Assembly (NCBI RefSeq): GCF_901000735.1 | Contig: NC_081548.1 | Span: forward strand, 9,426,711-9,490,710 | From: Corylus avellana | Taxonomy: Eukaryota; Streptophyta; Magnoliopsida; Fagales; Betulaceae | Direction of reading: 5' to 3' | Length of the DNA: 64,000 nt | In this document: in pieces, positions 48,413-58,448 of the stretch | Position numbering within the stretch: the first letter of the stretch is position 1 | Layout of the letters: the number at the start of each line of letters is the position of its first letter | Program-made: the position numbers and the translations under genes | Notes under the pieces: generated by a model | What the model was told of the DNA's origin: nothing | Seen by the model: the letters and a program-made list of their open reading frames with translations, nothing else | The model's database searches: none

Positions 48413-49019
48413 GATTGCATATTTTTATATTTTGTTCGTACAATTCCAACCTTTAATGTAATGTATGTTCGTTTCATTTCAAATATGTGAGAAAATTATG
48501 ATTGATTGTTGTTTATAAATTGTGAAAACGTTGGATATTCAATGTGTTTCATCCAATAGATACATCAAATCTTTTGATTGAAATTGAATATCCATTGTTT
48601 TTCATTATTCAAACGGATACATTGGATGTTTTGGTCTCAATTGGATATTCGTTGTGATTTGTAATAAGGATGGATTCATCGAATGTTTCAATAGGTTAAT
48701 TTTATAAAAACAATAGAACATACATAGGGTTTAATTGCTTGTCTGATGTATGAACAAAACATGAGAATGTGTGCTTTGATTTGGTGAGGTGAATTATGAA
48801 ACCTTTGTCTTTTATCATTTGATTACATTTGAGTTTTTAGTTTCGTTTTTTTTTTTTTTTTTTTGCACGACACAAACAATTTGGAACTAGGTAAAGATAG
48901 AATTGATTTAAATAGAAATTGATTTTCACAACGCAATTCCCTATGGATTTGACCTTGCACTTGCACACACTATATTGCAAACGACTTGTACGCTTGCGAG
49001 TAGTTTAAAACTCACAACA
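48413..49019 (+). mobile_element. 3' part of LTR3 of element C
   Basis: Direct-orientation match to 46357-46917 and 41874-42469; begins abruptly after the inverted segment. Confidence 0.75.
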
Positions 49020-49274
49020 CTTGATACAAACTAGGAGAACTAATACAATACAAACAAGTAGAACAAATACAACTAGAACACTAAAAGGGAAGAGATAAAA
49101 ACAAGTATAAAGATAATGCTAGAGATAATGCTAGAGACAAGGATAATGCTAGAGATAAGGATAATGCTAGAGAACTATAAGGATAATGCTGGAGATAAGG
49201 ATAATGTTAGAGAGTGGTTCGGATCTGTTTGGATTTTTGGTGAATCTAAAATAGACTCTGTTGGTTCCTTAACA

Positions 49275-50964
49275 GATTATACACCACTAAAGCGTATAGG
49301 TACACCGTACACCCACTATGTGGAAATTGTAATTTTTGCTCCTTTTTTATGCGTTAAAGAATTTTTTTTTCTTTTTTTGGCTCTCCTCCTCAATTTGTTT
49401 TGATTTCAACGAAACCCTAAAACTAGAAGTTGTCTTCTCTCTTCTAAACGCCCCTTTCTCTGTCGCCAGAGCAAGAGGAGGAGGGCAAACCTTGTGGTTT
49501 CCCTCCTCCTTATCTTTTGATCTACTTCCTTCAGCTTTTCTTTTTGCTGGGATTTTCTCTTCATGAGAAATCTCTCCTCCATCTAAAGTTCTCTTTAGAT
49601 TTATCCAAGATCCTCACAAAATAGCAGTTGTTCCAGATCCTCCCCCTCACTGGCCAGATCTGCGAAGGCTTGAAGATTGTGTTTTTTAAAATCAGATCTT
49701 TCTTTCTCCGCCAGGCCCCATCCATAGCACGCCATGTCCCCGCTCCCCAGAACCACTTTTTGCCTCTTCCCCAGACGGTTTCCGCCCCTCCACCGCAACT
49801 ACTTTTTTTGAGTTCTTCATGCTATTTTCTATTTCTGTATTTGGTTTTCTGTTTGTAGAGGCTTTTCTGTTTGAATCAGGAGTTTGTTGCTTCTTGATGA
49901 CTAATTCTGTTCTGTTTTTGATAGTGATGTTTCCCCCTCAACCACTCTCCGGTGGTTGTTGTTCTATCCTCTGTTTGGGTGATTTTACCGCTTTATGCGG
50001 CTGATTTCTTGGCTTCTGCCCAATTTATAAAGGTCCGGATAGTTTATGGTTTTTTGGGATCATTTATGTGTCCATTACATGTTCGGTTTGTTCCGGTTTT
50101 CCATTTTCCAGATTTAGCACAGTCTTTTAAATTATGGGTTTGTTGTTGAGGTGCCTTCCTCTTGGTTCTTTCTTGTTATGTTGTAATCTGTTTTTGTTAT
50201 GAATGAAGTGAAGTATTTACAATTTTTTTGTTCTTACTTAGTAAATCTTTAGTAAATTGCAATTGGTCAAAAATTGCTGCCCTCAAAGCTGCCCATCCGG
50301 ATGAAAAGAGTATCAAAAAATAGTCCATAGCATTATTACTCACCAAACAATGGCCGCATGTGCTTCTCACTCATTAGGCAATCTCTCAGTTTCTCTTTCT
50401 TAAAAAAAATTAGGTACGGAATTAAACTTTTATATTAAACTATTCCCAAATTTTCTAGTAAAGTAATAAAACTCTATTTATAAAAACTTTTATATTTAGC
50501 TTGTTATTTTAAATTAATTATTAATAAATATGCGTGTATGTATCCACTGTTTACACATTTTAATTGTCAAGATTATGGAGACATATAATTTCACTAATCC
50601 TCTCCGATCAAATTCTAGCTAATTAGTTCGCGAGATAAATTTAATCAATTTTGCTATAATATATGATCAAATTAAATAAATTTAATCAATTTCTTTAAAG
50701 CTTACTCATTATGAATCAAAATTTTGCCTCTCCCACCTACATATTGTACCACAAGACCAATGATTTGTCACCTTTTAAATCTTAGAAATTTATTTGTTAA
50801 AAGAGTCAAACTCCGTTGCTGCATGGAGACTGGAGAGAGAAAGATAGAGAATGATACATTAAGAAGCATCCATGTTGGGAATTAAAATTGAGAAAACAAT
50901 ATACAATTAATAAAACAAAAAGAATAATAGTGTGATCCTTAGAAGATCAATGTGAGTGAGAAAT
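49275..50964. other. Intergenic DNA; transcript-like stretch of unknown kind at 49340-50230
   Basis: 49340-50230 is CT-rich and less AT-rich, beginning like a plant leader (AAACCCTAAAACTAG) and ending in a transcript-end-like TTATGAATGAAGTG. Several short ORFs exist, none recognised. It may be a deleted LINE (C/T-rich start, 3'-UTR-like end) or a gene remnant. From 50240 to 50964 only AT-rich sequence is seen, including the 3' flank of the calmodulin-like gene. Confidence 0.3.
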
Positions 50965-51480
50965 TTAGTTCATCATCATCAATTGGAACTCGCCGAAATC
51001 GACCTTGCCGTCGAAGTTCAAATCCACAACTCTCACCATCTTCTCAATCTCACCCATCTCCCATCCGCCGTCCAATCCCAAGCAATCCAGCACCCTCTTC
51101 AACTCCACCGCTTCTATATACCCATCACCATCCTCGTCAAATATCTTGAACGCTTCATGCAGCAGCTCCTTCCTCTTCCCCACCTCCTCCATTCCCCCAA
51201 GCACCTCCTCCACTGCCACCTCATCACCATCACCATCACCTTCATCGTCCACCTCAAAACCAAGCTTCTCCGCCACTCCCCGCACCTTCTCCTTCTTGAT
51301 CCTCCCGTCGTTTTCCATGCCGAACACAGTGATTAGAGCCCGAACCATTGAGTCGTCCACTTTGCGACCACTTTGTCGATCATGGTCGTGATGGGCGGCG
51401 GCGGCGCTCGGCGGTCTTGAGCTTCCAAATGCATGGAGCACGTCTCCGATCAACCGCGAGCATGTTCCGGTTATGGCCAT
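50965..51480 (-). CDS. Calmodulin-like EF-hand protein (CML)
   Basis: Intronless, 171 codons from the ATG at 51480 (MAITGTC); an ATG two codons upstream at 51486 would give 173. The 218-codon ORF extends further upstream only through the microsatellite leader. Numbered from 51486: a Ser/Ala/His-rich N-terminus (about 1-45), a degenerate EF hand (loop near 55-66, GMENDGRIKKEK, lacking the first Asp), an acidic linker (80-89), then two canonical Ca2+ loops, DEDGDGYIEAVE (117-128) and DLNFDGKVDFGE (155-166). Each has acidic residues at positions 1 and 12 and Gly at 6. It should bind two calcium ions and relay Ca2+ signals in cytosol or nucleus; the partner is unknown. Resembles the CML45/46-type proteins, but I cannot fix the subgroup. 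A TATA box lies upstream (see next). Confidence 0.88.
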   Translation of the reverse strand: MAITGTCSRLIGDVLHAFGSSRPPSAAAAHHDHDRQSGRKVDDSMVRALITVFGMENDGRIKKEKVRGVAEKLGFEVDDEGDGDGDEVAVEEVLGGMEEVGKRKELLHEAFKIFDEDGDGYIEAVELKRVLDCLGLDGGWEMGEIEKMVRVVDLNFDGKVDFGEFQLMMMN

Positions 51481-51484
51481 TACC

Positions 51485-51486
<2 letters not shown>

Positions 51487-51525
<39 letters not shown>

Positions 51526-51528
51526 TGA
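51487..51528. repeat. (TA)n(GA)n microsatellite in CML leader
   Basis: TA units followed by GA units, between the TATA box and the ATG; in the predicted 5' UTR. Confidence 0.9.
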
Positions 51529-51592
51529 ATTAATGCAATCCAAAGGGCAAAAGAAAGATTGATTGATTTCCTTCTCTTGTGCATGTTCGACG

Positions 51593-51600
51593 CTTTTATA
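51593..51600 (-). promoter_or_regulatory. TATA box of the CML gene
   Basis: Minus strand reads CTATAAAAGC, 113 bases upstream of the ATG, giving a leader of about 80 bases. Confidence 0.65.
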
Positions 51601-51659
51601 GTTGGAGCCATGACATAACACCCTCGTTGTTTGTGTAAATCACTGAAATGCCATGGTAA

Positions 51660-51680
51660 GCTACGTGTACGTACGTGGAG
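51660..51680 (-). promoter_or_regulatory. ACGT-core cluster upstream of the CML gene
   Basis: CTACGTGTACGTACGTGG on plus has three ACGT cores in 18 bases, two in ABRE-like ACGTG context, about 60 bases upstream of the TATA box. Such sites bind group A and C bZIP proteins; use here is inferred. Confidence 0.5.
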
Positions 51681-51689
51681 CCGTGGAGG

Positions 51690-51692
<3 letters not shown>

Positions 51693-51728
<36 letters not shown>
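51693..51728. repeat. (AT)n microsatellite
   Basis: About 18 AT units, upstream of the CML promoter. Confidence 0.95.
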
Positions 51729-51729
<1 letters not shown>

Positions 51730-51730
<1 letters not shown>

Positions 51731-52800
51731 ACGAATTGACCTATGAGATTCTGCAGCTGGCAATTGGAATTGTCATATTTAACGGTGCTGGGGTCGAGTA
51801 TCAAAGGACTGATAACTTAAGTTATAATGGAAGAGAGACATATTTCTGCTTGAATTAAACTTTTTATGTGTATTTCAGTTGAAATTAATATATGATCATC
51901 TAATACTATTTCATTAATTCTGTTTTTGTAATTTTCTTTTCCTTTCTCGTGAAAACTTTAGAATTAATTTTAATTTTGGACTGTTGAAAAATCTGTATGA
52001 GAATTAGGAAAAAACTATTAGAGATCTCTTTTAATTTTTTTATTAATAGAAAATGATGGAGAGGCAAACTCACAGTAAAAGTACCGGTTAAGATCTGGCT
52101 TTTCATAATAATATAATTAAGATAGTTAATTTACTAGTGCTTTGCCAGGTTGTCGTATCAATTAATACAGCAGCTTCCTGGAAGAATGGAGGACACTGCT
52201 CAAAATTATTTATTTTATATATATTGTAAATCAAATCAAGTAGTAGTGGTGAAATATTAAAGTACTAAAAATCACATGATCAGAGTGCAAAACCGCGTTT
52301 TGCAGTTGTACCTCTAATATTATTTCTTATTCAATTATTTCCTACTTAATTATTCCACTTCTCCTGCATGCACTGCCTCTCACATCACGTGGATCGACCA
52401 CGTACTATAAAAGCTTTTTTTTTTTGTTTTTTTTCCACAAAATGTTTGTGTTAAATATATTGAATAATAAAAAAAAAAAAAAAAAAAAAAGATAGAGAAA
52501 GCTCGTATGGATTATATCTTGTATATTGAAGTATTATAAAGTATGTTAATTACTATTAATAGTCTCCCTAGGTATATAGTGAACCTAGGGCGAGGCTTAG
52601 GTGTAGTAGTCCAAAGCGTAATCATTTTGAGCATTAAACAACCACACTTTGCTAAATAAAAATAAAAATAAAAATATTAAAAAATTAAAAGTTATAATAT
52701 AAAATTCATTAAATATTAAAATATTCAATAATTAAAAAATAAAAATATTAAAAAACTAAAACTATTAAAAAAATAAAAGAAAAATTTAGCGAGCCACCCC
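51730..52800. other. Intergenic AT-rich DNA
   Basis: No gene found. Contains homopolymers and an A/T-rich simple tract (52650-52790). Confidence 0.6.
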
Positions 52801-52803
52801 TTT

Positions 52804-53055
52804 ATCAATATGGGGGTGGCCGGACCACCCTATTTTGGTTAAGGGGGTGGCTGTAACCACCCCATGGACGGTCTGGGGTGGACGAATCACCCCATGGCCA
52901 AAAGGGTGGTCCGGCCACTCCAAAAAAGCCAAAAGAAAAAAGAAAAAGAAAAAAAAAAAAAAAACAGTTTGGGTTTTGGGGGTGGCCGGACCACCCCAAA
53001 AATCCAAAATGGAGGTGGTTGGGGTGGCTGGAGCCACCCCATGGACGGTCTAGCC
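52804..53055. repeat. GGCCGGACC palindromic repeat module
   Basis: GGGTGGCCGGACCACCC appears at 52814 and 52979, and its reverse complement near-copy GGGTGGTCCGGCCACTC at 52904. ACCCCATGGACGGTCT is a direct repeat (52859 and 53037). The unit forms imperfect hairpins and is GC-rich in an AT-rich setting; perhaps a MITE core. ORFs on either strand here are artefacts. Confidence 0.6.
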
Positions 53056-53187
53056 TATCCTCAAAAAACCAAACCAAACTCTTCAATCCAATAGTTTTTC
53101 CAGCAAAAACCAAGCGAAGCTCGCCAAACCCAGTCTGTCTTTGTCTAGCAAAAACCAAACCAAGCTCCCAAAACCTTCAAATTCTAC

Positions 53188-53480
53188 TGTTAAGAACCCT
53201 CTATTTTCTATTATTAAATAATTATTCATTTCCTTACTAGGTTAGGATTTCTCCTCCTACTAGGATTAGGGTTATTAATCCCATTCCTATTGAGCATATG
53301 ATTATTTTCTACTCTATAAAAAGAAATGTAAGTGCCTTTAGGCCAAGCATCCAATAACAATTTCAATCAATTGCTACAAGCAAATTGTGGAGGCTAGACC
53401 CCCTCGAAGAGGTCATATCTTTCTTTGTTTTTCTTTGATTTTTCTCTGATTTTAATTGATAAGAACTACGGTTCTTACCA
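53188..53480 (+). mobile_element. 5' LTR of a second Ty1/Copia element, plus
   Basis: TGTTAAGAACCC to GGTTCTTACCA, 293 bp, with TATA box CTCTATAAAAAG (53311). A primer site TTTGGTATCAGAACC follows. TCTAC (53183-53187) precedes it, but its partner is not found. Its interior is cut at 54103. Confidence 0.7.
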
Positions 53481-53886
53481 TTTGGTATCAGAACCACGCT
53501 TTCTTAGGCAATTTTGTTGTGTCGTGTGGGTGCCGATTGTGCGGCAGTGGGCTGTTGCTCAATCGTACTGAGCATGTGAGGATTGCCGTCAACGTGGGTG
53601 GTAGACGTTCATCTCTATCCGGTGGTACAATGGTTGTTGATTCCTGGGTGTTCCGGTGAGCGGCTGTGGGAGTTGCAAAATTTTCTGCAACTTTTGTTCT
53701 GAAATTTTGCTTCATACATGTTTATTTAGGGAAGAAGGTGGCTGTTTGGTTGCAGCAATTGTTGGAAATCCCTATTCCAGTGGACAGGTAACCTTATTTC
53801 AGTGTGAGGATTATCTTATTCTGGTTTAGTGTTGGAAGTCTTGACTGTTTGGTAATAGAGTTAAGTTAGCACTTTCCAGCTTATTG

Positions 53887-53922
<36 letters not shown>

Positions 53923-54002
53923 AAAAAAAAGAGAGTAGTTTATTCCCTTTACACGTAATCAAAAAAGTGAGCTTGGTATTACTGACTTAAATCAATACGT
54001 CA

Positions 54003-54103
54003 TGGCTAGCACTAGCAATGTTTCATTTGACGAGGTTTCTTTTAAAGCAAGAATTATTCTAAAGATTGTGGAACAATTGAGGGGAATAATGGAAGAAGTC
54101 ATA
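54003..54103 (+). pseudogene. Start of a Copia gag, truncated
   Basis: ATG at 54003 opens MASTSNVSFDEVSFKARIIL and stays open for 33 codons to the LTR inserted at 54104. Nothing of the rest remains. Confidence 0.5.
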
Positions 54104-55037
54104 TGTTGTGCAAATTTATTTAACTCGCAAGTGCACGAATCGTTTGCAATATAATGGATTGCAAGTGCGAGGTCGAACCCACAGAGAATTGTATTTTTGA
54201 AAGAGCAATTTAAATCTAAACTAATTAAATCATAACCTAGTTCTAAAAGGGTTTTGAATTTTGGTTTTAAAAATTAAAAGACAAACATAAACTAAATAAA
54301 TTAAATTAAGAGATAAAATACTAAGATTTGGAAATTCACACTCATCGAATCATAACAATATACTTCCATGTTTATCAATATTAATTTGAAGTTCTTACAA
54401 TTAAAATCTTAGATATGTTTTACTATGCTTCAGCAATTAATCAAAATCATCCCATGTATCCATTCATTGCACAATTCACAGAATGAATCTAATATCAATT
54501 AAATCATCAGATATATCCGTAAATCACAAAAGATATCCAATCTTAATTGAAACACCAAATGTATCCGTAAAACAAATCACAAGGGATATCCAATTATTTA
54601 GGCAAATAAAATCAAGCAATCAATTATGTAAAATTATCTTAAATTATCAAGTATATTCTTGAATCACAAAAGATATCAAAGAATGACTCCACACATTGAA
54701 AAGAAGTAAAACAATTGAAATATTAAACACAATAAAATCAGATAAATAAAGACTTACATGAAAGTATTGATGTTCTTCATTGGTGAGGCTTCATCCCCAA
54801 CCTCAGTTGGGAATTTAGCTCCACATAAAAATAAAATCTAAATCTAAAGAAAACCTAAACTAAAAAGAGAAAACTGCAGAATTTTGCTCTTTGAAATTCT
54901 CTATATTTTATTGAATGCAAAGAGGTCTATTTATAGGCTTAGGGAAGTCCTAGAAGCCCTATTAACCTAGATAATTCAGAGGTCTGTCTTCTAGTCAAAA
55001 TAGAAGTCTGAAATCGGAATAGGATTCGTCTAGATTT
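54104..55037 (-). mobile_element. Truncated LTR (family alpha, minus)
   Basis: Near-identical to 36402-37330 (TGTTGTGCAAATTTATTT start), but it ends abruptly near AGGATTCGTC at 55037, lacking the last about 450 bp. The right edge joins a different element, so a deletion removed the rest of the LTR and the end of the Copia element. Confidence 0.75.
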
Positions 55038-55526
55038 TTCTCCACAAGAGTTGTTTCTCGGTGGTGTCGTTTTATTTAAGAGGGGACATGTTATAGCTTG
55101 GAGCTGCCCTTTTCTCTTGATTGGCGTGTTGCCTTGTTCATTTGTCTACTTAAAGATTGCTACTTTGGATGCTTGGTGAAGGAAGTCTACCGAAGCATCG
55201 GTAAGGAAAGTCACTGCTTGGAGATGGTTATGATGGAAACAAGCTGGGAAGTTTGTTGTTTTTACTAAGTGTAGAGGTCCTGAAGGGAGGAAGTATCATC
55301 TTGTCTCTAACTGTGAATCTTCATTTAGTGATTTCTTGGGTTTGGCTGCCCTGGAGTGTTTTTTACCTTGAGGTGCTCAAGGGTTTCCCACTTCGTAAAC
55401 AAATATTGTGTTATGGTTGTGTTGTTCTATTCATTTCCACTATGCATCTTTTGTGTTTGATGAAATGGCTTAGTCTCTTATTTTTAAATATTTGGTTGCT
55501 AGAGATAGAACACGATCCTAATAAAC
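55038..55526 (+). mobile_element. Part of the 5' LTR of a Sirevirus-like Copia element
   Basis: Before the gag start, ATAAACTTTCAATTAGTATAAG resembles an LTR end plus a decayed primer site (family form ATTGGTATCAGAG). The start of the LTR has been lost at the deletion at 55037. Confidence 0.4.
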
Positions 55527-55598
55527 TTTCAATTAGTATAAGAGTAGGTTCGCTCAGTTTAGACTCACGTGTACAGCGTGTTCGATGACCTTGCTATT

Positions 55599-57431
55599 AT
55601 GGAGGCAAATACTTCTTTTGCCAATGCCCTTCCCATCTTCAATGGGAATGATTATGCTCATTGGAAGGTTCGTATGAACGCCTACTTGAAAGGGCTAAAT
55701 GACAATATATTACTCATGGTCGAAAAGGGATTTGAGAGACCGGATGGTGATTTTGACAAATAGAGTAAGGAAGACACGGTGAAGAGCAACTGGAATAATT
55801 GTGGGTTAAGTTACATTTTCAACTGTGTATCGTCAGATGAGTTTCGACGGATTACTCTTTGTGAGACCTCAAAAGAAGCATGGGATATTCTTGAGAAGAC
55901 CCATGAAGGATCAAAAGGAGTGAGGAAGGCAAAACTTCAAATGTTGACGTCTCCATTTGAGACTGTGAACATGAAGGAAGATGAAACATTTGGTGAATTT
56001 TACATAAAATTAAGTGAGATAGTGAACTCCATGAGATGACTTGGTGAGAAAGTTTCTGAAGTTAAAGTGATTGAAAAAATTATTCGGTCACTACCTTGTC
56101 GCTTTAATCCTAAAATTACTACTATTGAGGAAAGTAAGGAATTGGAATCATTGGATGTTGATGAATTGGTGGGTTCTCTCATAATCTATGAGAGCAGGAG
56201 ATTCTCTCCCAAAGCCAAAAGCATAGCACTAAACACCACCAAGAAGGAAAAGGAAGTGGCTCATGAAGAATCAAGTGATGATTCCGACTCAAAGCCTATA
56301 GCTATGCTAACGAGAAACTTCCAGAGATATTTCAAGAATGCTAAATGGACTGGAATAAGATCTTCGAAGTGGCCTGTCAAAGGAGATTCTCAAGAGGATC
56401 CAAAAGATAAATCCAACAGAGACAATAAGACTTGTTTTCTTCAATGCGATGAGTGTCAAGGATTTGGTCACATCAGGGCTGATTGTGGGAACCTGAAGAA
56501 TGCTCAAGAAAATGCCATGAATGTATCCTTGAGTGATGAGTCAGAGTCAAATGACTCAGATGACCGAAAAGGGAAGAAAGTCGTCCACATGGCATTTCTA
56601 GCCACTATTCAAGGTTCAAATGATTCTACATCAACAAGGATGGATGATAAGTCTTATGAGGAGAATTTAGATGAAGGTTCAGTGAATAGCAGTAGTCATC
56701 TTGTGTTCCATGACACTCTTGTCAGAAATTGCACAGATGTTAGGAGGAAGTGCAAGGAGCACTTGAAGCAACTAACTGCAGCTGAACAAGAAAACATAGC
56801 TCTTCAAAACCTGTTGGACTCAGCCTACAAGACTGAAAAATCTCTAAAGGTAGAGATCAATTCCTTGATGACTAAATTGTTTGATGCTACCAAAACTTGT
56901 GCAAGTTTGCAAGATGAAAATCAGTTTTTGGTCAGGAAAATGGATGGGATTAGGAGCTCTGAAGATGCCCAGAAAGAGGATTCTCACAATGAATCCCCTT
57001 CATCAAAGTTGAATGCCATTCTAAGCATGCAAAAGCCTTTTGGTGACAAACATGGAATTGGATATGATCAAGATGCATCTATTTCAAAGAAAGTGGTAGC
57101 TTCGAAAAAATTGATAAATTTTGTTCCTGCTATACATATTTCTCATGTTGAGTTAGGTAGTCTTGAGGATAATGACAGGGGTAAGGGTAGAAATACCTAC
57201 ATACCTTTAGGATTTGTAGGACTGGGAAGGTCCAGTGGACAAATCTCTCATGCTCCTATAAGGGAACTCCTTTCCAAAGGAAAATTCCCACCTGTTATTC
57301 TTATGGCAAGAAAGGTCATATCTAATGTTATTGCAATCAACTCTTTCATAAACCTCCAATCATGGATAGCTCCAATGATTATGAGATTGAAACTCACAAT
57401 GATTCCCTTAGCCAAATCATTTCTCTTATGA
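55599..57431 (+). pseudogene. Sirevirus-like Copia gag with two premature stops
   Basis: One frame runs from ATG 55599 (MEANTSFANALPIFNGNDY) with only two in-frame stops: TAG at 55761 and TGA at 56037. Order: Copia gag core (HWKVRMNAYLKG, later LGEKVSEVKVIEKIIRSLP), a Lys/Ser/Asp-rich linker, zinc knuckle CDECQGFGHIRADC (56445-56486; spacing C-x2-C-x4-H-x4-C), then a long coiled-coil region (56700-56940; LKQLTAAEQENIALQNLLDS). A second knuckle is present in another frame near 57288 (PTCYSYGKKGHI), with Tyr replacing the second Cys. Coiled coil after the knuckle and this second knuckle are Sirevirus hallmarks. Protease, integrase, reverse transcriptase and RNase H are absent afterwards. Confidence 0.75.
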
Positions 57432-58448
57432 AGGACATTACCTTTAGGTTGGATAAACTTGAAGGTAATCAGGGTCCTATTTAGGATGGGTTGGGGTTAC
57501 ATGGCTAGTTCTTCTTGCTTAATGTGTTATATTGTGTTCTAGCTAATGTATTGTGAGTTGCAATGTTTGCATCCCTGTTGTGATTAGTTGGCTCTTGATT
57601 TTTTTTAAAAACTATCTGTTAATGTGTTCCCTATGTTAAGACAGCATTCCTTTTACTTGTTTATTGTTTGTTTGTGTTGTGAGATATGTCAAGGTGTTTC
57701 TTTTGACTAATGGATTCACTATGAACTTTCTTGGTCTCAGTTCCTTCATTTGAAGTGATTCTTTAGGAAGTCTTTTGGTTGTCAATCTGTCGAAGGCATT
57801 TCTTTTATAGCACAAGTTTCAAAACAAGGATATTCATTTTCTCCTAAGTGTCTCATATCTACTCAATTTGAAACTTTGTTTTGACCTTTTACAAATTGAC
57901 CCCATATGTCTGATTTCTCAAAATGTTCATGGCATCACCTCCCTCAGTGACAAGCAAATTGATCATAGATCATGTATGTTTTATTTGGACTTTAAATGAT
58001 GTCTTGTTCTTGATCCTTATAGAAAAAGCTAGTGTCTATGCATTGCAGTAAAAGGTGAAACACCCAAGGGATTGATACCGCTTCAAATAAATGACTTGGA
58101 ACATTGAGAAGGAATGGGTGTGTGAATTTTGGTTCAAGAATCAGGGAAGAAGGGTTTGACTTTCGTCAAAAGAACAAAAAAAATTCACTGTTTGACTCCT
58201 TGACAATTGAGGTTTGAATTGTGTATCATCTGTTTTTGAAATGCTCACTCACTTCACTGTGTATGCCTTAATTGGATTAACTTCTCAAAATCCTTCTGGT
58301 AAGAATTATTTATGTGAATGTGTCTGTTCCAACTTGCGTGACTAGAGGATTAGTTGATCTCTTGAAACTCTTGTTAGTATCATGAGAAAGTGTTTTTTTG
58401 TGTGTGTCTTCCAAAGCAATTTGTTTGAAAAACGTTTTTTGGAGGATT
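57432..58448 (+). other. Non-coding part of the Sirevirus-like element
   Basis: About 1 kb of T-rich sequence between gag and the solo LTR. No pol domain. I recognise nothing else. Confidence 0.5.

Larger units (their letters stand above)
41299..49019 (+). mobile_element. Rearranged Athila-like LARD-type element (element C)
   Basis: Flanked by a perfect CTTGA duplication (41294-41298 and 49020-49024), ends TGTTGAGTGCC and CTCACAACA. Order: LTR1 (41299-42469), primer site GGCACCATTGCCGGGGA (42479), internal unit 1 (42471-45791), LTR2 (45792-46917), primer site GGCGCCATTGCCGGGGA (46926), partial internal unit 2 (46920-47944), an inverted piece (47945-about 48372) and the 3' part of a third LTR (about 48413-49019). 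The primer site resembles the tRNA-Asp type of Athila/Tat. No pol domain is present; only gag-like remnants remain. Confidence 0.85.
41186..49274 (-). mobile_element. 5' LTR of the Copia element, split by element C
   Basis: The LTR is in two parts, 41186-41298 and 49025-49274, which together reconstruct the same order as the 3' LTR at 30632-30960. The outer end TGTTAAGGAACC lies at 49274 on the minus strand. Confidence 0.85.

Noticed and set aside
50956..51391. Two long plus-strand ORFs (126 and 128 codons) over the CML gene
   Set aside because: They lie antisense to clear EF-hand codons and show no domain; low-complexity Ser/Pro/His.
52835..53240. Overlapping ORFs on both strands in the GGCCGGACC module
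   Set aside because: Both strands are open because of the palindromic repeats and the poly-A/poly-T tract; no domain.
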